DNA from: Paracoccaceae bacterium
Lineage (GTDB): Bacteria > Pseudomonadota > Alphaproteobacteria > Rhodobacterales > Rhodobacteraceae
Reading direction: 5' to 3'
DNA: 22,897 nucleotides
Assembly: GCA_027069385.1 (NCBI GenBank)
Contig: JALXER010000014.1
Coordinates: 7,542-30,438, forward strand
Notes under the pieces: generated by a model
Databases searched by the model: none
What the model was told of the DNA's origin: nothing
Seen by the model: only the letters and a program-made list of their open reading frames with translations
Translations under genes and position numbers: made by a program
In this document: piece after piece, positions 16,157 to 22,888 of the stretch
How positions within the stretch are numbered: position 1 is the stretch's first letter
Layout: every line of letters begins with the position of its first letter

Positions 16157-18721
16157 CTACAAGTCACGGCGGAAAACATGGGACCGCGCGGTGGCCAGTT
16201 GATCCCAGCCGGGCCGGTGAACCAGCTCGGATTTCTTCAGGTCACACAGCACGGTGTTATAGGCAAAGGCACCGGCGGGCGACGGGTCGTCCTTGGTCAG
16301 GAAGTCCGGGTTGCCTGCCCGATCCACGCCGTTATCGTCCAGATCCATCCACGCGCCTTCGTGCAGCACTACCACACCGGGCATGCAGCGCTCGGTCACA
16401 TAGACCGGCGTTACCACCTTGCCGCGATCATTCCAGACCTCGATAATATCGCCCATCTGAATGCCCAGCCGCCGCGCATCCGATGCGTTCATGGTGGTTT
16501 CCTGACTGAAGGTTTCACGCAGCCACGGGATATTGTTAAAGATCGAGTGGGTACGCCAGCGCGGGTGCGGGCTGATCATATGGAACGGGAACTTTTTGGC
16601 CAGCGGGTGGTTCAGGCTTTCCCATGGTTCGATCCATTTCGGAATCGCCGGAATGTAATAGCCGTAAGACGTTTTGGTCCAGTCGGTGATCTGCGCCAGT
16701 TGCCCCGAGAATATCTCGATCTTGCCCGACGCGGTCTGGAAGGGTTTACCATCCTCGATCTGTTCGCGAAACGCCACATGGGGTTTGTCAAAGATAAACT
16801 TGTAAACCCCGCGCTGTTTGAACTGCTCCCACGACCATTCGACACCCTGATGGTGCTGGACCTTGGCCCACCAGTCGATCAGATAGGCCTCGTCCACGGC
16901 GTCGGGGTTATAGAAGTAATCCCGGTTGGCCTTGGGATTATAGGCCGGACCAAAGCCCAGCCGATAGGCCAGTTCGGTGAACACCTGAAAATCGCTGCGG
17001 CTTTCGCCCATGGGTTCGATCACCTTGGGCCGGTGGATGTAATAGTGCCCCTTGTACCAGGGCAGCGCTACGTCGTGACGTTCGAAATGCGTGGCAATCG
17101 GCAGCAGGTAATCGGCCCAGATGCCGGTCGGGGTAATGGTGCTGTCCATGCAGACCAGCAGGCTTTCACCCTCGCCATAGCTGTCGAGCTTGCGGATCGC
17201 CTCGATTTCCTTGTTGATGTTGGTCAACTGGTTGAACCAGTCGGACCCCTGCCAGAATATCCCGCGAATATTGGGAATGGTGCCGTCGGTGGCGTCACCG
17301 CGTGGCCAGATGCCGATTTCTTCGCGCGTGACATTGGGATAGTTCAGCACACAATGCGCCCAGCGGTCGGATTTGATCGCCGCAAACCATACATTGGCGA
17401 ACTGGTCATAGGGATAGGCCACGCCTTCGGCATGCCACCCCTTGCCCACGCCCTCGGCGCAGCCACCAAGAATACCGATATTGCCGGTCATTGCCTGTAG
17501 CGCGTTGGCCATCCGGGCGTATTGCTCGCCATAAGCATTGCGCCCGGGTGCCCAACTGGCCTTGAGCGCCGCCGGTTTTGTCGTGGCATACATATCGGCC
17601 AGCTTGATGATATCCTCGGCCGATACGCCGCAAATTTCTGCCGCCCATTCGGGGGTTTTGGGAATACCGTCGCTTTCGCCCAGAATATATTCCTTAAAGC
17701 TCTCCTGACCTTCGGCCCAGACCGGCATGGTGCTTTTGTCCATGCCCTGCACAAACTTGTCGATAAAGTCCTGATCCTGCAGGTTGTTGCTAAAGATATA
17801 GTGCGCCATGCCCGCCATCATCGCCGCATCGGTATTGGGCTTGATCGGGATCCACCACGCGTCATAGGCTGCGGCGCTGTCGGTATATTGCGGGTCGATC
17901 ACTACAAACTTGCAACCGCGCTGTTTGGCCTTGCGCATGTAATAGAACGTGTTGCCACCATGAAAGGTATAGGCCGGATTCCAGCCCCACATGATGATCA
18001 GCTTGGAGTGCATATACGCATCATCCTCGTTGCCATCCTGAATGGTGCCATAGTTCATCCGGCTGCCAAAGGTGTTGGCCTGATAGGATGGCACCGACCA
18101 TGAATTGGTCCGACAGCCGAACATGCCCAGAAAACGCCCCAGCAACCCTTCGATCTGATCCGATTTATGCAACACACCGTATGATGCGCCCGCATAGCTC
18201 TGGTCCAGAATGGCGGTGGGACCATAGGTGTTTTTCAGGTGGGTCATGCTGCTGGCAATGTCGCTTAGCGCCTCGTCCCACGTCACCCGCTTGAATTTGC
18301 CCTCGCCGCGCTTGCCGACCCGTTTCATCGGGTACAGCAGCCGTTCGGGCGAATAGAGCCGCGAGCGATACGAGCGCCCGCGCAAACAGGCGCGCAGTTG
18401 CGGTTTTTCCTCGGTGTCGGTGCCGTATTCGCCGTCGCCCTGATGGGTGCCGTCATCGGTGGACAGGCGCACAATCACGCCGTCCTTTTTATGGGCCACC
18501 AGCATATGCCGCGAGCCGCAGTTATGCGCGCAAGACGTCACCACCGTTTCAAGGTCATCATCCAGCGGGTAAGGCTCGTAAGCAAAGGCGCTGGCCTTTT
18601 CGGGCGCCAGCCCTGCCCCCACCAGCCCGGCGGCCGCGGTCGCAGCGCTGGTTTTCAGAAACCCGCGTCGGGTGGGCGAGAACAGCTTTTTCAGCTTGTC
18701 CGGATTTGTCAGGAATGTCAT
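16157..18721 (-). CDS. DmsA-like molybdopterin oxidoreductase, Tat-exported
   Basis: 854 aa, DMSO reductase family, DmsA/YnfE branch. A Tat signal RRGFLKTSAATAAAG (twin Arg 18-19) sends it to the periplasm. The N-terminal cluster motif is C64-x3-C68-x3-H72-x39-C112: the third ligand, Cys in E. coli DmsA (CGSRC), is His here (CGSRH). ACLRGRS and YPMKRVGKRGEGKF match DmsA closely. The molybdenum ligand is probably Ser212 (VPSYQAN, aligned by eye with DmsA Ser176), so an oxo-transfer enzyme is likely, with S-oxides, N-oxides or thioethers as candidate substrates. The cytochrome gene is 15 bp upstream and the DmsB-like gene 16 bp downstream. Direction of catalysis and substrate are not decided by sequence. 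Confidence 0.9.
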   Translation of the reverse strand: MTFLTNPDKLKKLFSPTRRGFLKTSAATAAAGLVGAGLAPEKASAFAYEPYPLDDDLETVVTSCAHNCGSRHMLVAHKKDGVIVRLSTDDGTHQGDGEYGTDTEEKPQLRACLRGRSYRSRLYSPERLLYPMKRVGKRGEGKFKRVTWDEALSDIASSMTHLKNTYGPTAILDQSYAGASYGVLHKSDQIEGLLGRFLGMFGCRTNSWSVPSYQANTFGSRMNYGTIQDGNEDDAYMHSKLIIMWGWNPAYTFHGGNTFYYMRKAKQRGCKFVVIDPQYTDSAAAYDAWWIPIKPNTDAAMMAGMAHYIFSNNLQDQDFIDKFVQGMDKSTMPVWAEGQESFKEYILGESDGIPKTPEWAAEICGVSAEDIIKLADMYATTKPAALKASWAPGRNAYGEQYARMANALQAMTGNIGILGGCAEGVGKGWHAEGVAYPYDQFANVWFAAIKSDRWAHCVLNYPNVTREEIGIWPRGDATDGTIPNIRGIFWQGSDWFNQLTNINKEIEAIRKLDSYGEGESLLVCMDSTITPTGIWADYLLPIATHFERHDVALPWYKGHYYIHRPKVIEPMGESRSDFQVFTELAYRLGFGPAYNPKANRDYFYNPDAVDEAYLIDWWAKVQHHQGVEWSWEQFKQRGVYKFIFDKPHVAFREQIEDGKPFQTASGKIEIFSGQLAQITDWTKTSYGYYIPAIPKWIEPWESLNHPLAKKFPFHMISPHPRWRTHSIFNNIPWLRETFSQETTMNASDARRLGIQMGDIIEVWNDRGKVVTPVYVTERCMPGVVVLHEGAWMDLDDNGVDRAGNPDFLTKDDPSPAGAFAYNTVLCDLKKSELVHRPGWDQLATARSHVFRRDL

Positions 18722-18736
18722 TTTTACTTCCTCCTG

Positions 18737-20233
18737 TTACTCGGCCGCTACGGGCGCAAGCTGATATGCGGGGTCGGATTGTGTGGGGCGGTCAAGCGCC
18801 CAATCCGGGGTTTCCGGGTCCATGTCGGGCCACGGGTGACGCGGGTAGGGGTACGAGATCCGGTACCATTGCCGCCCGCCGTGGCAGCCGTAACAAACAT
18901 CGGAACTTGCGGTTGCCAGATCCTCTATGTTGGCGGCGTTCAGATAGCTGACATTGTGCCGGTTGGTGCGATAGCCGTATTCCCCGTGGCAGGTCAGGCA
19001 GCCGTTGGGGGTCTCCTCGTCCTCAAAGTCCTGACGGGCTTCGGGCCATGCGCCGGGCAGACCCATGATGTTTTCGGGGTCGGGCATGGCACCGTGGCAG
19101 CGCAGGCAGGTGGTGGACGGGTTGACCATCTTGCGCAGGGTAAACTCGGGCGTATCCGATGCGCTAAAGGCCGGGCGTCCGCGCATCATGTCGGGGCTTT
19201 CCTCTCGCGGGTCATTGCCTTGATGGCAGAAGGTGCATTCCAGATTCATCACTTGCTTGGCATAGTCGCTTTGCAAATGGCGAAAGTGAAAACTGGCCTG
19301 CTCGCCGTCATAGGTGGCCAGAGTCTGGTACCATGCCATGGTATCGCTGGCGGGCACCCCTGCGGGCGAGGATTGCAGCGGTTTGTTATCCATGATTTCC
19401 TGATGGCAAACCAGACATTCCTCGTTGCTGGCCTGTTCAATCATCGGGGGAAAGTGGATCGGGTGAAAGCGCGCGCGCTCGTAATCGATGCCCGCTACCT
19501 CGGCCCGCAGCGCGGCAACCCGCGCGTCAATCGCGGCCTGTTCATCGGCACTGCGCGGTGCGGGGTTATGAAAACCGGCAAGAAAGGTGTTTTCTTCCCC
19601 GGTAGCAGGCGCAGCTATGGCGGCGGCGGCGTCAGGTCCGGCACCGGCGGCAAAGCCGAGCGCCTCGACCCCGACCGGCGTATCGGATTGCTGCGCCAGA
19701 TAGGCAATCAGGTTCTGGCGGTCATCGGGGTTGCGCAACCCGCCAAAGCTCATCTTGGTGCCGCTGACAAGGTCTTTGGGCTTGGTCAGGAATTCATTCA
19801 GCAATGCCGGAGTCCAGCTTTGCCCGCCCAGCGTGGCAACCATCGAATCGGAATAAGAAAACCCGTCATGAGAGGCCACATCGCGATTAAACACCCCCCA
19901 CAGGTTCGGGCCAACCCGGTTCGGGCCGCCCTGATCAATCGTGTGACAGGATTTGCATTTCTTGAACACATCCGCGCCGGCCTCGGCGCTGATGGTGGAT
20001 GCGGGTTCCTCGACCACCGCAGGCGGAGCCGCCTCGGCCACCTGTTGGGGCTGTTCATCCGCAGGCGGGGGGGTGGAGTCGGGGGCCGCCACGACGGGTT
20101 CGTCGGTACCGGCCACCGCGTCGTCACCGCCCGAATTCGCGATCAAGGCGCCCACCACAAAAACCGCCAGACCGGCGGTAAGGGCTACGCCAATCGCGGC
20201 GATATATCCAAATAATGCTTCAAAGTATTTCAT
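18737..20233 (-). CDS. Membrane-anchored hexaheme cytochrome c (cyt c2-like + pentaheme domain)
   Basis: 498 aa. An N-terminal membrane anchor (about 5-35), a Pro/Ala-rich linker, then a class I cytochrome c domain with CKSCH (93-97) and axial Met in GTKMSFGGL (Met161). After a second linker comes a multihaem domain with CLVCH (273), CTFCH (333), CLRCH (376), CLTCH (412) and CYGCH (447). Six haems in total, facing the periplasm. It most likely links the DmsAB-like enzyme to soluble cytochrome c, the bc1 complex or a terminal oxidase, replacing the missing DmsC. Two ATGs are possible, 20239 and 20233; the second has the better spacing (8 nt) to AGGGG. The fusion is unusual as far as I know. 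Confidence 0.88.
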   Translation of the reverse strand: MKYFEALFGYIAAIGVALTAGLAVFVVGALIANSGGDDAVAGTDEPVVAAPDSTPPPADEQPQQVAEAAPPAVVEEPASTISAEAGADVFKKCKSCHTIDQGGPNRVGPNLWGVFNRDVASHDGFSYSDSMVATLGGQSWTPALLNEFLTKPKDLVSGTKMSFGGLRNPDDRQNLIAYLAQQSDTPVGVEALGFAAGAGPDAAAAIAAPATGEENTFLAGFHNPAPRSADEQAAIDARVAALRAEVAGIDYERARFHPIHFPPMIEQASNEECLVCHQEIMDNKPLQSSPAGVPASDTMAWYQTLATYDGEQASFHFRHLQSDYAKQVMNLECTFCHQGNDPREESPDMMRGRPAFSASDTPEFTLRKMVNPSTTCLRCHGAMPDPENIMGLPGAWPEARQDFEDEETPNGCLTCHGEYGYRTNRHNVSYLNAANIEDLATASSDVCYGCHGGRQWYRISYPYPRHPWPDMDPETPDWALDRPTQSDPAYQLAPVAAE

Positions 20234-20271
20234 GTTCATAGCCCCTGACTGGCGCTGAATGCGTGTTATGA

Positions 20272-20298
20272 CAGAGGCGACGAGCATCGCCGCCTCTG
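20272..20298 (-). other. Hairpin between Met-rich gene and cytochrome gene
   Basis: CAGAGGCG (20272-20279) and CGCCTCTG (20291-20298) form an 8-bp stem with an 11-base loop, shortly after the Met-rich stop codon on the transcribed minus strand. There is no T-run. It may act as an mRNA-stability or partial-termination element that keeps the Met-rich protein more abundant than the enzyme genes behind it. Confidence 0.5.
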
Positions 20299-20314
20299 GT
20301 AGGGTTGGTTTGGT

Positions 20315-21118
20315 TTATTCGGAAGGCGGCGTCCAAGTGCCGTCCATGCCGGACATGCCGTTCATACCGGACATGCCATTCATGCCCGACATTCCGTTCA
20401 TGCCGGACATGCCGCTCATGCCGGACATAACCGGACCGGTTGCGGTCCACTGGGTGCAAACCCAGCCAGCGCCACCGGGACCGGCCATCCCTGCCATGCC
20501 GCTCATGCCGGACATCCCGTCCATGCCGGACATACCGGACATCCCGTCCATGCCGCTCATGCCAGACATTCCGTCCATGCCGCTCATGCCAGACATTCCG
20601 TCCATGCCGCTCATGCCGGACATCCCGTCCATGCCGCTCATGCCGGACATACCGGACATTCCGTCCATGCCGGACATACCGGACATTCCGTCCATGCCGC
20701 TCATGCCAGACATACCATCCATGCCGCTCATGCCAGACATACCATCCATGCCGCTCATGCCGGACATCCCGTCCATGCCGGACATACCGGACATCCCGTC
20801 CATGCCGCTCATACCAGACATTCCGTCCATGCCGCTCATGCCAGACATTCCGCTCATACCGGAATAGCTCCATTGGGTACACATCCAGCCAGAACCGCTA
20901 GGCCCTGCCATGCCGGACATCCCCGACATACCATTCATACCTGACATGCCGTTCATGCCGGACATGCCGTTCATGCCTGACATGCCGTTCATACCGGACA
21001 TCCCGTCCATCCCCGACATTCCATTCATGCCGGTTTGATCCTGTGCAACCGCATTGGTCGCAATGAGAGACCCCGAACACAAGATGACCGCCATAGCTGA
21101 TTTAATTGATTTCTTCAT
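20315..21118 (-). CDS. Secreted methionine-rich (Gly-Met-X)n repeat protein
   Basis: 267 aa. Sec signal peptide MKKSIKSAMAVIL... with cleavage after TNAVA (residue 25). The mature 242 residues contain 67 Met by my count (28%), in 66 M-(S/D/N/A)-G triplets in three blocks: residues 31-72, 88-213 and 231-260. Glycine therefore recurs at every third place. Two related spacers, PSGSGWMCTQW and PGGAGWVCTQW, separate the blocks and carry the only mature cysteines (Cys80, Cys221). No His-rich copper motif is seen. Candidate roles are a methionine pool scavenging oxidants, Cu(I)/Ag(I) binding, or a structural triple- or polyglycine-type helix. ATG 21118 is preferred to 21124 by its 8-nt spacing to AGGAG. 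It lies between a small secreted gene and the cytochrome gene. Confidence 0.85.
   Translation of the reverse strand: MKKSIKSAMAVILCSGSLIATNAVAQDQTGMNGMSGMDGMSGMNGMSGMNGMSGMNGMSGMNGMSGMSGMAGPSGSGWMCTQWSYSGMSGMSGMSGMDGMSGMSGMDGMSGMSGMDGMSGMSGMDGMSGMSGMDGMSGMSGMDGMSGMSGMDGMSGMSGMSGMDGMSGMSGMDGMSGMSGMDGMSGMSGMDGMSGMSGMDGMSGMSGMAGMAGPGGAGWVCTQWTATGPVMSGMSGMSGMNGMSGMNGMSGMNGMSGMDGTWTPPSE
20339..21028. repeat. In-frame tandem repeats, 9-bp unit with 27-bp higher-order period
   Basis: The DNA under the Met-rich protein is an array of 9-bp units (one triplet each), grouped in the middle block as 27-bp units encoding MSGMSGMDG, with 18-bp MSGMNG units in the outer blocks. Blocks are 20903-21028, 20480-20857 and 20339-20428. 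Synonymous third-base changes (cat/gac/aga variants) break perfect identity, so the array is old or under selection, but it could still change length in frame by slippage or recombination. Confidence 0.9.
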
Positions 21119-21186
21119 ACTCATAGCTCCTCTTAGATTGTTGGTGTTCTGCCGTGCCAATTGGCCGCCAACACACACCGATATTC

Positions 21187-21202
21187 TCTGGGTCTTCCCA
21201 GA
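21187..21202 (-). other. Small hairpin between the 95-aa gene and the Met-rich gene
   Basis: TCTGGG-TCTT-CCCAGA, a 6-bp stem with a tetraloop, about 30 bp behind the stop of the 95-aa gene. It lies in the 113-bp spacer (21119-21231) that also holds the AGGAG of the Met-rich gene. No T-run follows, so it is more likely an mRNA processing or stability structure than a terminator. Confidence 0.35.
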
Positions 21203-21231
21203 AACCGTTGAAAGATTTGCGCGACGCAGGC

Positions 21232-21519
21232 TCATTCGGATGCGTGCCAGCCGCGAATGTCATAAGGCCCGGTCATGCCCGGATGGATAAACGGGTTGAA
21301 CCACGCGCCTTGTGCTTCCAAAAACTGCAGGCTGGCCGGATACGGGGATTCAACCCCGAACAAAGCCTGCGCATACCACGCACCGTCCTTGACATATTCC
21401 GTAATCACCGGAGCCCCCGCCGGGCGTTCACCCGGGTGGACCCCGGCGATAAACACCTCCTGTGCGCCTGCGCCGGTACCGGCGATAACGAGCGTGGCTA
21501 AAAGAATCCGTCGCAACAT
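21232..21519 (-). CDS. Small secreted protein of unknown family
   Basis: 95 aa, family not recognised. It begins with a Sec signal peptide (MLRRILLATLVIAGTGAGAQ, cleavage near AGA-QEV). The mature 75 residues are rich in aromatic and Pro/Gly residues, with two HPG motifs (GVHPGERP and PFIHPGMTGPYDIRGWH) and no cysteine, so no haem or Fe-S site is expected. The two His-Pro-Gly sites and nearby acidic and Met residues might bind metal, which is speculation. It appears to be the first gene of the cluster: 331 bp of regulatory DNA precede it and the Met-rich gene follows 113 bp later. ATG 21519 is preceded by AGGA at 9 nt; the longer frame to 21552 lacks a signal-peptide start. Confidence 0.65.
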   Translation of the reverse strand: MLRRILLATLVIAGTGAGAQEVFIAGVHPGERPAGAPVITEYVKDGAWYAQALFGVESPYPASLQFLEAQGAWFNPFIHPGMTGPYDIRGWHASE

Positions 21520-21654
21520 GCTTGGCCATCCTGTTCTATTCTGCGGGGCCATGGCCCCTGATCCGACTCATCCCTAGCACGCCAAAAGACGATTTTTTAG
21601 TTATTTATTAATGTTTACAATTAGTTACGTGGTATTTTACCAAACTTTGAGCAT

Positions 21655-21665
21655 GACAAATTGTC
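21655..21665. promoter_or_regulatory. Operator candidate 1, GACAAATTGTC
   Basis: First of three GACA-N3-TGTC palindromes; flank GGCATGACAAATTGTC is nearly identical to copy 2 (left flank GCAT shared). It lies next to the A+T-rich promoter island of the molybdoenzyme cluster. Confidence 0.55.
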
Positions 21666-21684
21666 CGGTTCAGCCCCTGAACGA

Positions 21685-21709
21685 CCGCCAAGGCAGGTTT
21701 CCTTGGCGG
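21685..21709. promoter_or_regulatory. Perfect 9-bp inverted repeat between operator copies
   Basis: CCGCCAAGG, 7-base loop, CCTTGGCGG. It sits between operator candidates 1 and 2. There is no adjacent T-run, so it may be another protein site or an mRNA leader hairpin rather than a terminator. Confidence 0.45.
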
Positions 21710-21717
21710 CCCCGGCA

Positions 21718-21730
21718 TGACAATTTGTCA
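21718..21730. promoter_or_regulatory. Operator candidate 2, TGACAATTTGTCA
   Basis: The best copy: perfect 5-bp arms plus three-base centre, 64 bp (about six helical turns) from the centre of copy 1. Left flank GCA shared with copy 1. Confidence 0.55.
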
Positions 21731-21755
21731 TAGGGCTGGCAGGTTGGCTGATCCG

Positions 21756-21766
21756 GACAGATTGTC
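21756..21766. promoter_or_regulatory. Operator candidate 3, GACAGATTGTC
   Basis: Third GACA-N3-TGTC copy, centre 37 bp from copy 2 and about 30 bp in front of the candidate -35 of mrp, so it may serve either direction. Confidence 0.45.
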
Positions 21767-21792
21767 GCACCCCCGCGCGCCAAACCAAAGGC

Positions 21793-21821
21793 TTGACGTC
21801 GGGCGCTCTGGCGCGTTCAAA
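21793..21821 (+). promoter_or_regulatory. Candidate sigma-70 promoter of mrp
   Basis: TTGACG (-35, 5/6), 17 bp, TTCAAA (-10, 3/6), ending 29 bp before the mrp start codon. The -35 is good and the -10 weak. Confidence 0.35.
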
Positions 21822-21850
21822 GGGGAAAACCCCATGTGCAGGAGCACCCC

Positions 21851-22888
21851 ATGACCCCGACTCGCGACGATATTCTGGCCCGGCTGGACCGCTTTACCCA
21901 TCCCCGCACCGGCAAGGGGCTGGTGACCGAAGGCGTGGCGCGGGCGGTCAGTATCGATGCGGGCAAGGTGCAGGTGGTGCTGGATGTGGATGCGACCGAC
22001 GCCGCCGCCATGCAGGACCTGCCCGCCCGGATAGAGGCCGCGTTGCTGGCCATGTCCGGCGTTGTGGCCGCCTCGGTACTGCTGACCGCCGAGCGTTCAA
22101 CCACCCCGCCCCCTGATCCTCGCCGCAAGGACGGGCCGCAAAAGGTGGCGGGCGTGGCGCGGATAATCGCGGTGGGGTCGGGCAAAGGCGGGGTCGGCAA
22201 ATCGACCGTCTCGGCCAATCTGGCGCTGGCGCTGGCGGATCAGGGGCTGAAAGTCGGGTTGCTGGACGCCGATATCTACGGGCCGTCGGTGCCGATGATG
22301 ATGGGCAGTACCGGCCGCCCGATCGGGCGCGAAAACAAGCTGATCCCGATTGCCGCGCACGGAATCAAGGTCATGTCGGTCGGTTTTCTGATGGAGCCGG
22401 GCAAAGCGCTGGTCTGGCGCGGCCCGATTCTGGCCAATGCCATCCAGCAATTGCTGCATGATGTGGACTGGGCGCCGCTTGATGTGCTGGTGGTTGATCT
22501 GCCGCCGGGCACCGGTGATGTGCAAATCACCCTGACCCAGAAAACCCCGATTGACGGCGCGATCATCGTGACCACCCCGCAGGATGTTGCACTGCTCGAT
22601 GCGCGCCGCGCCATTGACATGTTCCACCAGACCGGCACCCCGCTGCTGGGCCTGATCGAAAACATGTCCACCCATATCTGCGCCGGCTGCGGGCTGGAGG
22701 ATAACGTGTTCGGCCATGGCGGCGGTGAAGCCGAGGCCGAGGCGCAGGGCATTGCCTTTCTGGGCGCCCTGCCCCTGACCCGCCAAATGCGCGAGGCCTC
22801 GGACAGCGGCACCCCCGTGGTGCGCCTGTATCCCGACAGCACCGAGGCCGAACGCTTTGCCGAAATCGCCGCCCGATTGACCCGCTAA
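21851..22888 (+). CDS. mrp: Mrp/ApbC Fe-S cluster carrier ATPase
   Basis: 345 aa, complete. N-terminal MIP18/DUF59 domain (about 1-80), then the P-loop ATPase with the deviant Walker A GSGKGGVGKST (110-119), the DADIYGPSVPMMMG switch and DLPPGTGDVQITL. The CxxC of the family, CAGC at residues 277-280, binds a bridging Fe-S cluster at the dimer interface. It delivers Fe-S clusters to target proteins in the cytoplasm. ATG 21851 has AGGAG 6 nt upstream; GTG 21836 is a weaker choice. It is divergent from the Fe-S-rich molybdoenzyme cluster, whose many clusters it could help supply, but it is a general housekeeping gene in Rhodobacteraceae. Nine bases after the stop are left in the window. Confidence 0.95.
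   Translation: MTPTRDDILARLDRFTHPRTGKGLVTEGVARAVSIDAGKVQVVLDVDATDAAAMQDLPARIEAALLAMSGVVAASVLLTAERSTTPPPDPRRKDGPQKVAGVARIIAVGSGKGGVGKSTVSANLALALADQGLKVGLLDADIYGPSVPMMMGSTGRPIGRENKLIPIAAHGIKVMSVGFLMEPGKALVWRGPILANAIQQLLHDVDWAPLDVLVVDLPPGTGDVQITLTQKTPIDGAIIVTTPQDVALLDARRAIDMFHQTGTPLLGLIENMSTHICAGCGLEDNVFGHGGGEAEAEAQGIAFLGALPLTRQMREASDSGTPVVRLYPDSTEAERFAEIAARLTR

Larger units (their letters stand above)
21520..21850. promoter_or_regulatory. 331-bp divergent control region, molybdoenzyme cluster / mrp
   Basis: Contains no gene. From the left: a spacer, an A+T-rich island (about 21588-21650) suited to the minus-strand promoter and including the dyad TGGTA-TTT-TACCA (21630-21642), then three GACA-N3-TGTC palindromes (21655-21665, 21719-21729, 21756-21766), a strong hairpin (21685-21709) and the mrp promoter side. 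I found no TTGAT-N4-ATCAA FNR box and no -24/-12 sigma-54 promoter. Confidence 0.6.

Noticed and set aside
16157..18721. Tetrathionate, polysulfide or nitrate reductase catalytic subunit
   Set aside because: ACLRGRS, YPMKRVG and the Ser at the molybdenum-ligand position fit the DmsA/YnfE branch; Cys- or Asp-ligated enzymes would differ there.
20259..20867. Plus-strand open frame of repeated MPDIPSMPLMPDIP character opposite the Met-rich gene
   Set aside because: It is the antisense image of the repeat. The minus frame has a signal peptide, Shine-Dalgarno and operon position; the plus frame has none.
20339..21028. CRISPR-like regular repeat array
   Set aside because: Units are 9/27 bp without unique spacers and encode in-frame Gly-Met-X triplets; no cas genes are present.
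21520..21850. FNR/DNR box or sigma-54 promoter for the molybdoenzyme cluster
   Set aside because: No TTGAT-N4-ATCAA or close variant and no correctly spaced GG/GC -24/-12 element; a TGGC near 21703 has the wrong spacing.
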